From JBGASG01 sp046328035 (GTDB lineage: Bacteria > Cyanobacteriota > Vampirovibrionia > Obscuribacterales > Obscuribacteraceae): a stretch of DNA of 64,000 bases. The stretch covers positions 1-64,000 of the forward strand of contig JAXLXI010000022.1 of assembly GCA_046328035.1 (NCBI GenBank). Reading direction: 5' to 3'. Position numbers and translations under genes: made by a program. Below the pieces are notes generated by a model that was not told the DNA's origin, did no database searches, and saw only the letters and a list, made by a program, of their open reading frames with translations. Each line of letters begins with the position of its first letter. Position 1 is the first letter of the stretch. Shown one piece after another: positions 1-9,200 of the stretch.

Positions 1-998
1 TCCGCGAGCGACTTCGTATCGTCCGGAACGATCAAAGACGGATCAACTTCGTGGGTCGCTCCCAATCCGTGACACTCTTCGCAGGCACCGTACGGACTGT
101 TGAACGAAAATGTGCGCGGCGCAATCTCGGCGAAACTGACATTGCAAGCTGCGCAGGCAAACTGTTCTGAAAACAGCATTTGTTTTCCGGTTGCACCGCT
201 CGTAGTGTCGTCTTTTTTGTCAGCGCCGCCGCCCACAAGATCCACAAGCACGACGGATTTGCCCCATTTGAGACCGAGCGAAAGGCTGTCCGCCAGGCGG
301 GACTGGATAGCCGGTTTCACAACCAATCGGTCGATAACCAGATGAATATCGTGTTTCTTCTGCTTATCGAGCGCGATTTCGTCCTCATCGAGATGCAAGA
401 CTTTGCCGTCGACTTTCACCCGCGCGAAACCTTCTTTTTTCAAATCAGCGAAAAGTTCTCGATATTCGCCTTTTCGTCCGGAGACGATCGGCGCCAGCAC
501 CTGAATTTTCGTTCCTTCCGGCAGCGAGAGCACCTGATCGACTATCTGGTCGATTGTTTGCGGGTTAATCAGTTGCCCGCATTTCGGGCAGTGAGGGATA
601 CCGATGCGAGCGTACAGGAGCCGCAGGTAGTCGTAGATTTCGGTAACCGTGCCCACGGTCGATCGAGGGTTGTGACTGGTTGCCTTCTGGTCGATAGATA
701 TAGATGGCGACAAACCTTCGATCGCGTCCACATCGGGTTTGTCCATTTGCCCCAGGAACTGCCTTGCGTAGGCAGAAAGCGACTCTACATAGCGCCTTTG
801 CCCTTCGGCGAAAATGGTATCGAAAGCCAGGCTCGACTTGCCTGAGCCGCTGACACCCGTGATTACAACCAGCTTGCCGCGGGGAATGCCGACGCTGATG
901 TTTTTCAGATTGTGTTGGCGAGCGCCTCGCACAACGATGGAATCCGCCGGTGTGGCTTTTCCGATTGAAGATTCAAAACTTTTGGCGTGATCCGCCAT
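1..998 (-). CDS. uvrA: UvrABC excinuclease subunit A (N-terminal part, cut by window edge)
   Basis: DNA-damage recognition ATPase of nucleotide excision repair, acting as a dimer with UvrB in the cytoplasm. The start ATG lies at 998 and the frame stays open to base 1, giving about 332 residues of a protein usually near 940, so the C-terminal two thirds are outside the window. After a short variable N-terminus the protein reads IVVRGARQHNLKN, then the Walker A segment GVSGSGKSSLAFDT, then GQMDKPDVDAIEGLSPSI and QKATSHNPRSTVGTVTE. The last residues include NSPYGACEECHGLG, the first cysteine pair of the second zinc module. All are UvrA signatures. Nothing upstream suggests an operon: the next gene leftward-transcribed (DUF445) ends about 190 bases before this start. 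Confidence 0.97.
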   Translation of the reverse strand, partial: MADHAKSFESSIGKATPADSIVVRGARQHNLKNISVGIPRGKLVVITGVSGSGKSSLAFDTIFAEGQRRYVESLSAYARQFLGQMDKPDVDAIEGLSPSISIDQKATSHNPRSTVGTVTEIYDYLRLLYARIGIPHCPKCGQLINPQTIDQIVDQVLSLPEGTKIQVLAPIVSGRKGEYRELFADLKKEGFARVKVDGKVLHLDEDEIALDKQKKHDIHLVIDRLVVKPAIQSRLADSLSLGLKWGKSVVLVDLVGGGADKKDDTTSGATGKQMLFSEQFACAACNVSFAEIAPRTFSFNSPYGACEECHGLGATHEVDPSLIVPDDTKSLA

Positions 999-1136
999 TT
1001 CAATTACCGTTATAGACGTCATTTCTAGACCGGCTGCAAACCGGCATGAGGTGCCGAGGGAATTATACAAAGCTATCTTTCAATTCCGCCTGGGCGGTTA
1101 CCTGCATGTAACCGATTCCCTGGCTTCTCGACAGCC

Positions 1137-1163
1137 GCGCGAAGAATTGACAATTTTCGCGTG
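1137..1163 (-). repeat. Dispersed ACGCGAAAAAC element, copy 1
   Basis: Read on the minus strand it begins CACGCGAAAATTG and closes with CTTCGCGC. CGCGAA (1138-1143) and TTCGCG (1156-1161) are inverted repeats. It lies 28 bases past the stop of the DUF445 gene, in the uvrA upstream gap. Confidence 0.6.
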
Positions 1164-1190
1164 TCCGCTGGGCGCTGGCGAGATGACCGC

Positions 1191-2546
1191 TCAGCCTCCG
1201 GGGTGAGTGCCGAGAGTGAAGAAATTAACTATCGATTGCACAACGCCCAGCCAGAGACCGATGATTCCACCCAGTAGTTCCAGCCAGTGCAATTCTTGTT
1301 GGCAAATGCGCTTAACCGTGTTTTCGAGCTGCTGAGGTGTGAACAATTCGATTTTGCGGGCGATGATGTCGTAAACACCGATTTTGGGAATTGCCTGCTC
1401 AAGCATGCCGCCCAGTTGAGTTTTGAGGTATCCGTAAACAAATGCCGACACGTCACGTTTTGTGCGGTCGACGAATTCCCTTGGAATGGCTTCAGGATTG
1501 AATTTCAGGATGCCTGACTGAATAAAAGAAACAACTTCACCCTCCAGTCGCTTGACCGTACCGAGGATGTCGTCGCGGTGCTCGACGGTGAACGTTTCAA
1601 CGAAGGTGATGACGTTTTGCCGAAGAGAGGCGATGGTCTGCAGAGGCATTGAGCGCGGATCGAAGTTGGCGATCTGGATAGCAATCTGTTCGCGGATAGC
1701 GAATCTCTTCAACAGGTCACTGATGACCTTCTCTGACTCATCGGGCTCTTTTTCGAGGAAGTTTTTGCATTCATTGCAAACCCTGCGCACGCCGATCATG
1801 CGTGCCAGAAGCTTGTAAGGTCCGCTGGCATGCGACTGAATCGATTGATCGAGCGCGATGATGTTTTGCGGGCTGAGCAGGGTCAGCAGGGCGCCGCGCA
1901 CCTTCTGCGGTGTCACGAATGTTTCCATAACGCGGGCCGATAGTTCGTCTGCCTGGTCCTTTGAGATGCGCACAGAGAGCACGACCTGATCGAATATCTT
2001 CTCGGTAGCTTTGGCCAGGCGCTGATCTTGCCCGGTTTGCACGCCATCAATGGCGGTGCCCACGATTACCGGCAGAAAGGCGGGACTGAGTGCGGATATA
2101 TCCTGAGCCAGCCGGTGCAGTTTTGTTGTATCGCGAAACTCCAATAAAACCGCATCCACAACGGCGCTCACGGTCGCCTGTATGTTCTCTTCGGTAACTA
2201 ATTGTTCTGCCTGGGCTTTGATATCGGCGGTTGTAAGCAATGTGGTCGTGATTGTGCCGGCCACTGCCTGCGCCAGTTTGTGCCGCCGTTTCGGAAAGAT
2301 ACCCGGTGTCCAGGGCAGCTGAATTTTCGTGCCCGGGATATACCACGCTTCATACGGGCGAAACAGCAGAATAATCGCCATCCATGTGGCTATGTAACCA
2401 TGCAGTGCGTAAAAAATCGGCGGGAATATGTAGCGCCAGAAATTGATAGCGGCGTGCTGCCCGAAAAGTTCGCTAAATAAATCCACCGCTGTATTTGAGC
2501 CCTTCTCGCCCGAGTTCCCTTGATGCTGGTACCAAGCATATAGCAA
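1191..2546 (-). CDS. DUF445-family membrane protein
   Basis: Function unknown; the DUF445 family (YheB-like) are membrane-anchored helical proteins. A hydrophobic N-terminal segment (WMAIILLF region) is followed by the family signature PGTKIQLPWTPGIFPKRR, where the PG.IPKRR pattern is typical. A long helical middle region predicted to lie outside the membrane follows, and a C-terminal hydrophobic segment (GGIIGLWLGVVQSIVNFF) closes the protein, as the family usually does. I chose the TTG at 2546 because GGAGGGC sits six bases upstream; an in-frame ATG at 2585 gives 13 extra residues but has no visible ribosome site. Length about 451 residues. Divergently oriented to the TPR gene at 2808, and its own neighbours give no functional hint. 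Confidence 0.8.
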   Translation of the reverse strand: MLYAWYQHQGNSGEKGSNTAVDLFSELFGQHAAINFWRYIFPPIFYALHGYIATWMAIILLFRPYEAWYIPGTKIQLPWTPGIFPKRRHKLAQAVAGTITTTLLTTADIKAQAEQLVTEENIQATVSAVVDAVLLEFRDTTKLHRLAQDISALSPAFLPVIVGTAIDGVQTGQDQRLAKATEKIFDQVVLSVRISKDQADELSARVMETFVTPQKVRGALLTLLSPQNIIALDQSIQSHASGPYKLLARMIGVRRVCNECKNFLEKEPDESEKVISDLLKRFAIREQIAIQIANFDPRSMPLQTIASLRQNVITFVETFTVEHRDDILGTVKRLEGEVVSFIQSGILKFNPEAIPREFVDRTKRDVSAFVYGYLKTQLGGMLEQAIPKIGVYDIIARKIELFTPQQLENTVKRICQQELHWLELLGGIIGLWLGVVQSIVNFFTLGTHPGG

Positions 2547-2686
2547 TTTCGCGCCCTCCGCTTGAGCCTTTAATGCACATGACATGAGCCAGACTGGCTT
2601 GCAGGCGGGTTGAGTTTCATGTCAATATCCCGCTGCGCAAATGCTTGCGTGGTCCACTGGTGCCAGCACACAAGCCCAGCGGACAG

Positions 2687-2713
2687 TACGCGAAATACCG
2701 TTGTTTATCGCGT
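2687..2713 (+). repeat. Dispersed ACGCGAAAAAC element, copy 2 (diverged)
   Basis: Reads GTACGCGAAATACCG then TTTATCGCGTG. ACGCGA (2688-2693) and TCGCGT (2708-2713) form a perfect 6-bp inverted repeat. This is the only clear copy in a divergent upstream gap rather than next to a stop codon. Confidence 0.4.
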
Positions 2714-2807
2714 GTCCTGCGCGACCCAATCCCGAGGCTGCCGTCAGCAGCGAGAACGCAAAAATAGCGGTAATTTGTGCATTAGAACCAAGCTGGAACA
2801 CGAACCA

Positions 2808-3731
2808 ATGCAAATGAAGAAATGGATGAGCACCGGGCTGATGGCACAACTGGTGGCGGGCGCGATTTTGTGCGGTTTATCTACTTCCCCACTGCCTGCG
2901 TTCGCTGACGATAAAGAAGATATCCAGTCTGCCATTGCCAGGTGGAAAGCCGCAGTCGAAGTCAATCCCAACAATCCGACAACGCGCATCAAGCTCGGCA
3001 ATTTCTACCTACTCGCCCGCAATGCGGAAGACGCGATATATCAGTTCAAAAACGCTGCCCGATTGGCGCCCGACAATGCCGAGCCGCACGTTGGACTGGC
3101 CCGCGCCTACCTGCAGAACCGACAACTCGATCAGGCGATTGCCGAATACAAAGAAGCGACTCGGCTGGAGCCGAATCAGGCGGATTATCACTACAAGTTG
3201 GGGATTGCCTACTACTCGAAGGGGCGTGATGACGACGCCATAGCGGCTTTTCGGCAGGGGGTGAAGGCGGATCCCAAACATGCAGCCTGCCATCGCCAGC
3301 TGGGAGCTCTGTTGGGGCTAAAAGGCGACACCGAGGCACAAATCTCTGAGGAGAAGAAAGCCATAGAGCTGGCTCCCAATGACTCAGATGCCTATTTCTA
3401 TCTAGCCAGCGGATATTTCGTACAGGCAAAACTGGATCAGAATCAGGCCGCTAAAGCTGGTAAACCCGGTCCTGCAGGCGATGCAGCGAAAGCCGACGAA
3501 GCGAGGGACTTGAAAAATTTGGAGGAAGCGCGTAAGAACTTCGAAAAGTCGATTCAGCTAAACCCGCAGTACGCCCAGGCTCATCACATGCTCGCCATCA
3601 CACTTGGTGCGCAAAAGAACTTCGATCAGGCAGTGAAAAGTGAAGAAACTGCGATCAAGTTAGAGCCCGCCAATGCGGACTATAAGCAGACCTTGAAGAA
3701 ACTGCGGGCCCGTCAAATAACCAAAGGATAG
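2808..3731 (+). CDS. Secreted tetratricopeptide-repeat protein
   Basis: Probably a scaffold or adaptor protein outside the cytoplasm; no catalytic domain is visible. The ATG at 2808 starts a clear signal peptide (MKKWM, then a hydrophobic stretch ending PLPAFA before DDKED), while the open frame further upstream to 2610 looks non-coding. The mature protein holds about six TPR units, visible from repeats such as NPTTRIKLGNFYLLARNAED, DNAEPHVGLARAYLQNRQLD, DYHYKLGIAYYSKGRDDD and AQAHHMLAITLGAQKNFDQ. An Ala/Lys/Asp-rich spacer (about residues 210-235) interrupts the repeats. It lies upstream of ftsZ by 328 bases and so is probably a separate transcript. The TPR call is firm; the role is unknown. 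Confidence 0.85.
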   Translation: MQMKKWMSTGLMAQLVAGAILCGLSTSPLPAFADDKEDIQSAIARWKAAVEVNPNNPTTRIKLGNFYLLARNAEDAIYQFKNAARLAPDNAEPHVGLARAYLQNRQLDQAIAEYKEATRLEPNQADYHYKLGIAYYSKGRDDDAIAAFRQGVKADPKHAACHRQLGALLGLKGDTEAQISEEKKAIELAPNDSDAYFYLASGYFVQAKLDQNQAAKAGKPGPAGDAAKADEARDLKNLEEARKNFEKSIQLNPQYAQAHHMLAITLGAQKNFDQAVKSEETAIKLEPANADYKQTLKKLRARQITKG

Positions 3732-4059
3732 CGATTGGATATAGTCGCTGTTAGAACCGGTTACATTTCAAAAGTCTCATGCCCTTCATCTTATATCGGG
3801 CGCCCGTGGGAAAGCCCCGATTCAGTCAAGGGACTGGCAACTCGGGAAAAGCCGAATTTCTTGGTGATTCCCGGATGGGAAGCTTAACAACCTCGAACTT
3901 TTGACATCTTGAAAATGCGCGCCGGACAAACTACGATTTCACTCGTCGAGACACATCGGAGCGGCACGCATCACGTTATGATCGCTGGCTCGAAACGCGT
4001 GTTTGCGTCAGTGCAATGAGAATGCAATTTGCGTCCTATTAATCACGAGGAGTTTAGTC
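3732..4059. other. Intergenic stretch before ftsZ
   Basis: About 328 bases with no credible gene. I see short GC-rich complementary stretches (for example CGGGCGCCCG around 3797) but no terminator, riboswitch or clear promoter that I can support. Confidence 0.3.
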
Positions 4060-5211
4060 GTGGTGGAGCGAAACGAAAAACAAGTAGCCATTAAAGAATT
4101 GAGCAAGGCTAACATCAAAGTCGTTGGTGTTGGTGGCGCTGGTTCAAACGCCGTCAACAGAATGATCGCCGCCGGACTGAACGGCATCGAGTTCTGGGCA
4201 GCGAATACCGATCACCAGGCATTAGAACTGGCATCAGCGAAAAACCGTTTGCAAATCGGTGCCAAGCTGACCCGTGGACTTGGTGCTGGTGGCAATCCGA
4301 CAATCGGACAAAAAGCCGCCGAAGAAAGTCACGAAGAAATCGCCGAAGCCCTTGTCGGAGCCGACATGGTCTTCATCGCAGCCGGCATGGGCGGTGGTAC
4401 CGGAACTGGTGCCGCACCGATCGTTGCCGAAATCGCCAAAGAATTGGGCGCCCTCACTGTGGGCGTCGTCACCAAGCCGTTCCTCTTCGAAGGCCGCCGT
4501 CGCGCTAACCAAGCCGAAGATGGCATCGCTGAAGTGAAAGCGCGCGTCGATACGCTGATCACCATTCCCAACCAGAGACTTCTGGAAGTGGTTGATCATC
4601 GCGCCTCCATGCAAGATGCCTTTGTCGAAGCAGACAAAGTCTTGATGCAAGGTGTACAAGCGATATCCGACATAATTACCGTGCCCGGACTGATCAACGT
4701 CGACTTTGCCGACGTCAAGACAGTCATGCAAGCCGCCGGTTCAGCCCTGATGGGCGTCGGCCGAGCGACCGGCGAAGGACGCGCTGTCGAAGCTGCTCGC
4801 AACGCAATCAACAGCCCGTTGCTGGAGACCACCATCGATGGTGCCTCGGGAGTCATCTTTACCGTCACCGGTGGACCGGACCTCACCTTGCACGAGGTTC
4901 AAGAAGCCGCAAATGTGGTCTACTCAGCTGTTTCCGACGAGTCCAACATCATATTCGGAGCGGTCATCGACGAACGCCTGCATGGCGAGGTCTTGATCAC
5001 CGTCATCGCCACCGGCTTTGACATGGCGACCGCTCCAGCGCCACGCATGGTCACTCGGCAATCAGCCCAGGCGCCCACTCAAACCGGACAGTTTCCGCGT
5101 GTCCCGGAAGCAGTTGCCGCTGCTGCCGCACCGCAAAAATCGTCCGAATTCAAGAAACTGGCCAGCGATATTCTCGACATTCCGGAGTTTCTCCGGGCTC
5201 GCCAGCGCTAG
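4060..5211 (+). CDS. ftsZ: Cell division protein FtsZ
   Basis: Tubulin-like GTPase that polymerises into the division ring at mid-cell. The order of signatures is canonical: GVGGAGSNAVNRM near the N-terminus, NTDHQAL, the GTP-binding loop GMGGGTGTGAAP, then NVDFADVKTVM, and the C-terminal peptide DILDIPEFLRARQR, which in other bacteria binds FtsA/ZipA-type partners. A variable linker rich in Ala, Pro and Gln separates the GTPase core from this tail. The GTG at 4060 is preferred because CGAGGAG lies eight to ten bases upstream; the open frame to 4003 has no such site. Length 383 residues, ordinary for FtsZ. It is a lone gene, without ftsA or ftsQ next to it, and ends in a strong terminator. 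Confidence 0.98.
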   Translation: MVERNEKQVAIKELSKANIKVVGVGGAGSNAVNRMIAAGLNGIEFWAANTDHQALELASAKNRLQIGAKLTRGLGAGGNPTIGQKAAEESHEEIAEALVGADMVFIAAGMGGGTGTGAAPIVAEIAKELGALTVGVVTKPFLFEGRRRANQAEDGIAEVKARVDTLITIPNQRLLEVVDHRASMQDAFVEADKVLMQGVQAISDIITVPGLINVDFADVKTVMQAAGSALMGVGRATGEGRAVEAARNAINSPLLETTIDGASGVIFTVTGGPDLTLHEVQEAANVVYSAVSDESNIIFGAVIDERLHGEVLITVIATGFDMATAPAPRMVTRQSAQAPTQTGQFPRVPEAVAAAAAPQKSSEFKKLASDILDIPEFLRARQR

Positions 5212-5253
5212 TTAGAACGCGCACTCGCAAATTGCGTATCGCAAACTAAACTC

Positions 5254-5284
5254 AAAAAACCGGGACTTATGCGCCCGGTTTTTT
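5254..5284 (+). terminator. Rho-independent terminator of ftsZ
   Basis: AAAAAACCGGG (5254-5264) pairs perfectly with CCCGGTTTTTT (5274-5284) around a nine-base loop. It lies 43 bases after the ftsZ stop. Because the stem is flanked by A and T runs it could act in both directions. Confidence 0.9.
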
Positions 5285-5314
5285 CTTGGCATGGTGGCAC
5301 GACTCAACTCATGT

Positions 5315-5342
5315 CACGCGAATTCCGAATGTTTTTCGCGTG
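5315..5342 (-). repeat. Dispersed ACGCGAAAAAC element, copy 3
   Basis: On the minus strand ACACGCGAAAAACATTCGG then AATTCGCGTG. CACGCGAA (5315-5322) and TTCGCGTG (5335-5342) are a perfect 8-bp inverted repeat. It lies between the ftsZ terminator and the next gene. Confidence 0.7.
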
Positions 5343-5466
5343 TTCTAAGTTCGTGAGCCAGAGCCGGCACCACGTCGAATTAATCTACCAGCCACATCTT
5401 GAATTGAACTTTTTGCCTTCATCCAACGTTTAAGAGATATAGACACTCCACGTAGGAGGCAGAAAG

Positions 5467-6360
5467 ATGGGACAAACCATGAGCCTTGTGAAGCGTGCGA
5501 TTGCGAAGATGCCCGAGGGGCAAGTGTTCGCCACGAAATCGCTGGTTTCTTTGGGCAAGCGTTCGACAATTGATCAAATAATGCGCCGCTTGGTCGACTT
5601 GGAATTTGTCATTCGCGTGGCGCGAGGTGTATATCGAAAGACGTTCGGTTATTCGAAAGCCAAGACATCTTGGCCGTCGTTAGAGGAGATTGCGCACGTG
5701 AAGGCGGAGGCCTTCGGGAAAACAATCAGATCTTCCGGGCGGGAATTGGCGCAAGCCTTTGGAATTGAGCAGAAGTCCATCAAAGGCATCGAGTTTGCAG
5801 CATCCAGCTCCAGTTCGAGTTTTATGACTTGCCGAGGGCGCGTGATTTTCAGAAAGGTCGCTGATTCGCGATTGCATCTGGGTAACTCTGTGGTCGGTGA
5901 AACGCTCCGCGCCATCTGGAGGACCGGGGAATCGCTGCTGAAGCATACCGGTCTTGCGCAACGGATGGTGCAGTGGTTCGGGCGCAAAGAAAAGGAAGAG
6001 ATGCGCAGCCGAACGGCGCTACTTCCGGGGTGGATGATTACTTTGTTGGATCTTGCAAGCCGCGAAGAAAAACCGCAGTGCAAACCGGGTGAGAAACGAC
6101 CCAAGCGCACCAGCGAATACGAACCTTATCTGGCGAAGCAAACGCAGTTGGCATCAGCGTTGCCGACGGTCGACCAACACTATCAAGACTTTTGCGATGA
6201 TCTGTCTAAGCTGGTTGTACGCGAAGAGGAGGCTTTGCCCTACGACCCATCTTTGCCACACAAACCATCCCGGACCACTCGTCACCTGCTGAAAATTTCC
6301 AGTCGTGGGCGGTGGAGGATCCTCTACTTCCGGCAGCTGGCGCGCTGTGCGACCGGTTGA
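5467..6360 (+). CDS. DUF6088/AbiEi-type winged-helix protein, no toxin partner seen
   Basis: Probable DNA-binding regulator. Residues about 5-60 (GQVFATKSL, then STIDQIMRRLVDLEFV and RVARGVYRK) match the winged-helix N-terminus shared by DUF6088 and AbiEi-type antitoxins, with the usual pattern of a G.VF start, a helix of ID..L.RL, and a RVARG.Y wing. The rest, to 297 residues, is unassigned and basic. A perfect TAGGAGG lies seven bases before the ATG. No AbiEii-like nucleotidyltransferase toxin lies on either side, so any antitoxin role is only suggested by family. Its 3' end overlaps the convergent GNAT gene by 37 bases. The last 20 or so residues may be poorly conserved read-through. Confidence 0.65.
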   Translation: MGQTMSLVKRAIAKMPEGQVFATKSLVSLGKRSTIDQIMRRLVDLEFVIRVARGVYRKTFGYSKAKTSWPSLEEIAHVKAEAFGKTIRSSGRELAQAFGIEQKSIKGIEFAASSSSSSFMTCRGRVIFRKVADSRLHLGNSVVGETLRAIWRTGESLLKHTGLAQRMVQWFGRKEKEEMRSRTALLPGWMITLLDLASREEKPQCKPGEKRPKRTSEYEPYLAKQTQLASALPTVDQHYQDFCDDLSKLVVREEEALPYDPSLPHKPSRTTRHLLKISSRGRWRILYFRQLARCATG

Positions 6361-6803
6361 CTGTACACCGGCCCCGCATCAGTTGCACGGCTTGGGTCTT
6401 CGGCAAAACCGAGTTTCTCCAGAACACCGGGGATGACTTTCGCCTTCGTACGCAGAATCACACGCTCATATACCGAATTGCCGGCAAAGAACATAATCGT
6501 GTCCAGCAACTGGCGAGCCACCTTGTGCTTTCGCTCAGATGGAAGGACTGCGAGCCTGATCAACTCAAGCTCTGTGTCGCAGCCTGCTTCGGGATTCTTG
6601 CGCCCACCGGCGACGCCGATAATCGTTCCATCTCGCTCTGCTACGACGAAAATTCCGTCGTGCCAGAAGTAGCCGGCTTCGATGTTTTTTAGGTCGTCCT
6701 CGCGTCCTTCCGGCTCAGGCTCAAGACCGCACTCTTTCATGGCGTTGAAAATAATCGTGCGAATCTTGTCTTCGTCCTGCCTGTTGCCGGCGCGGATCTG
6801 CAT
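6324..6803 (-). CDS. GNAT-family N-acetyltransferase
   Basis: Small acetyl-CoA-dependent acyltransferase of unknown substrate. The 159-residue protein has the GNAT layout: an N-terminal strand-helix (IRAGNRQDEDKIRTI), a central sheet VVAERDGTIIGVAGG, the LIRLAVLPSERKHKVARQLL segment that corresponds to motif A with the acetyl-CoA-binding loop, and a C-terminal YERVILRTKAKVIPGVLEKLGF. The acetyl-CoA loop is not the textbook Q/RxxGxG/A but S-E-R-K-H-K-V-A, so activity should be regarded as likely, not certain. The ATG begins three bases after the hppA stop, so it is probably translated from the hppA message. Confidence 0.8.
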   Translation of the reverse strand: MQIRAGNRQDEDKIRTIIFNAMKECGLEPEPEGREDDLKNIEAGYFWHDGIFVVAERDGTIIGVAGGRKNPEAGCDTELELIRLAVLPSERKHKVARQLLDTIMFFAGNSVYERVILRTKAKVIPGVLEKLGFAEDPSRATDAGPVYSQPVAQRASCRK

Positions 6804-6806
6804 GGG

Positions 6807-8942
6807 TTACTTCACCAGGAAGCCGATGATCAGCAGCGCGACGATGTTCAGAATCTTGATCATCGGGTTGATTGCCGGTCCGGCGGTGTCCTTATAAGGA
6901 TCGCCCACGGTATCGCCCGTGACGGCAGCTTTGTGTGCCTCTGAACCTTTACCGCCGTGGTGTCCTTCCTCAATGTACTTCTTGGCGTTGTCCCAGGCTC
7001 CGCCGCCGGAGGTCATGGAGACCGCTACGAAGAGCCCGGTGACGATACTGCCGACCAGAACTCCACCGAGCATTTTGGCTGCGGCGAACTGTCCGGGCAA
7101 GGCATGGTTGAGCCAGAAGGCGCCCAGCAAGGCAATCACCACTGGAGTTAGTACCGGCAAGAGCGCTGGCAGAATCATATATCGGAGTGCGGCTCTGGTG
7201 ACGATATCGACGCAGGAGCCGTACTCTGGTTTGGCCGTGCCTTCCATGATTCCCGGGATAGCCTTGAACTGGCGACGCACTTCTTCCACAACGAGACCGC
7301 CGGTAGCGCCAACGGCTTCCATGGCTAGTGCGCCAAACAGATAGGGAATCAGTCCGCCCAGGAACAGCCCACACAGTACGTAGGGGCTGGACAGGTCGAA
7401 GTTCAAATTGGCTGTCTCCAATCCAGCTTTGACTGCACTGGCTTTTAGATCTTGTACATATGAGGCGAAAAGAACGATGGCTGCCAGACCCGCTGATCCG
7501 ATGGCGTAGCCTTTTGTGACGGCCTTGGTCGTGTTGCCGACGGCGTCCAACGGGTCAGTGATGTTGCGCACTTCTTTAGGTAATTCGCTCATTTCGGCGA
7601 TACCGCCGGCATTATCTGTGATCGGTCCGTAAGAGTCGATGGCCACGATGATTCCGGCCATGCTGAGCATAGACATAGCTGCCAGAGCTACTCCGAATAC
7701 GCCGCACAGGCTGTAGGAGATTAAGATACCCGCGATGATCACGAGCACCGGAGCGGCGGTAGCTCGCATGGATACCGCCAGACCGGCGATGATGTTTGTG
7801 GCATGTCCTGTCTCTGATGCTTTGGCAATCGACTTGACAGGCGCGTACTCAGTCGATGTGTAGTACTCGGTGATCATGACCAGAAGACCAGTCACTCCCA
7901 ATCCGACCATTGATGCCCAGAAGTAAGTCGGGTAGCCGTGTTCTCCCATACCGCGCATCATTTGCGAAGTAATCCAGTAAAAGCCGCCCGCGGCCAGAAG
8001 ACCGGCTACCAGCAGACCGTTGTACATCGAACCCATGATGTTGTTCTTGGCACCAAATCCGATACCGAGACGAACGGCGAAAGTGCCGATAATCGAGGCA
8101 ATGATCGAGATTGCTCCCAGGGCGAGCGGATAGAGAACTGCATTCTGATTGCCGGCTGCGATCTGCTCGTGAAAAGTGATCGAAGCAATCAGCATCGTAG
8201 CGATAGCGGTGACTGCGTAGGTTTCGAACAGGTCGGCAGCCATGCCGGCGCAGTCGCCGACGTTGTCGCCGACGTTGTCGGCAATTACTGCTGGATTTCG
8301 CGGGTCGTCTTCCGGAATGCCGGCTTCTACTTTACCGACCAGGTCGGCTCCGACGTCGGCAGCTTTGGTGTAGATGCCACCACCGAGACGGGCGAATACA
8401 GAAATTAGACTGGCACCGAAGCCGAGACCGACGAGCGCCGCCACGCGTTGCTCAACGCCATCGATGTGAAACATGCTTTTCGCCATTTCAGTGCCGGTAA
8501 ATAGGTAGAAACCAGCGACTCCCAAAAGTCCCAGTCCGACCACTAGAAGACCAGTCACCGCACCGCCTTTGAAAGCGACGTCCAGGGCGTTTGCCAAACC
8601 TTTGCGCGCTGCCTCAGCGGTGCGGACGTTGGCTCTTACCGAAACAAACATGCCCAGGAAGCCGGCGGCACCGCTCATGATGGCTCCGACTGCGAATCCC
8701 AGTGCGGTCAACCAGTTGAGCGCCAGTCCGATAATCACGAACAGCGCCACACCCACCATGGCAATCGTCGTGTATTGACGGTTCATATACGCTGCCGCGC
8801 CCTCTTGAATGGCGCCGGCAATCTGCTGCATTCGTTCGTTGCCGGGACTGAGCTTGAGGACCCACCCGCCGACGCCCAATCCATAGACGATGGCAGCGAA
8901 TGCAGCGAGAATCGGACCGTAATCCAAAAGCGCAGTACTCAT
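6807..8942 (-). CDS. hppA: Membrane-bound proton-pumping pyrophosphatase, K+-independent type
   Basis: Integral inner-membrane pump that couples pyrophosphate hydrolysis to cation (most likely H+) export. The 711 residues are highly hydrophobic with many transmembrane helices and carry the signature DVGADLVGKVEAGIPEDD, then DNVGDNVGDCAGMAADLFE, and a second acidic substrate-binding cluster near the C-terminus (NAKKYIEEG and GDTVGDPYKDTAGPA). At the residue pair that separates subfamilies the protein reads GNTTKAVTKGYAIGSA: Lys473 and Thr476, where K+-dependent enzymes have Ala and Gly. By family knowledge this marks a K+-independent H+ pump. AAGGGAG precedes the ATG. Followed immediately by the GNAT gene. 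Confidence 0.97.
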   Translation of the reverse strand: MSTALLDYGPILAAFAAIVYGLGVGGWVLKLSPGNERMQQIAGAIQEGAAAYMNRQYTTIAMVGVALFVIIGLALNWLTALGFAVGAIMSGAAGFLGMFVSVRANVRTAEAARKGLANALDVAFKGGAVTGLLVVGLGLLGVAGFYLFTGTEMAKSMFHIDGVEQRVAALVGLGFGASLISVFARLGGGIYTKAADVGADLVGKVEAGIPEDDPRNPAVIADNVGDNVGDCAGMAADLFETYAVTAIATMLIASITFHEQIAAGNQNAVLYPLALGAISIIASIIGTFAVRLGIGFGAKNNIMGSMYNGLLVAGLLAAGGFYWITSQMMRGMGEHGYPTYFWASMVGLGVTGLLVMITEYYTSTEYAPVKSIAKASETGHATNIIAGLAVSMRATAAPVLVIIAGILISYSLCGVFGVALAAMSMLSMAGIIVAIDSYGPITDNAGGIAEMSELPKEVRNITDPLDAVGNTTKAVTKGYAIGSAGLAAIVLFASYVQDLKASAVKAGLETANLNFDLSSPYVLCGLFLGGLIPYLFGALAMEAVGATGGLVVEEVRRQFKAIPGIMEGTAKPEYGSCVDIVTRAALRYMILPALLPVLTPVVIALLGAFWLNHALPGQFAAAKMLGGVLVGSIVTGLFVAVSMTSGGGAWDNAKKYIEEGHHGGKGSEAHKAAVTGDTVGDPYKDTAGPAINPMIKILNIVALLIIGFLVK

Positions 8943-9200
8943 CGAACAACTCCCTTATGCAACTTAGTAAAAACTGGTTGTGGTGTGCGGCAAGGCGCCG
9001 CAGTTCTGCGCGCATGCATCTCTGCGCCCACTCCCCAGTAACCGTGAGGGTATCAGATATGCCATTTATGCTGCCGCAGCGCAAATTTAAGCTAGCTCTA
9101 CCGGCGGTGGCACGTTTTCAAGAGTGAACTAAAATTCCGACTACAGCCTCTTGGTTTCGCGTGTTATCATTGCCCCAGCTAGAAAGGTTAAGGTGGCCTC

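Noticed and set aside
180..845. 221-codon open frame on the plus strand
   Set aside because: Lies opposite uvrA, whose motifs are unmistakable on the minus strand.
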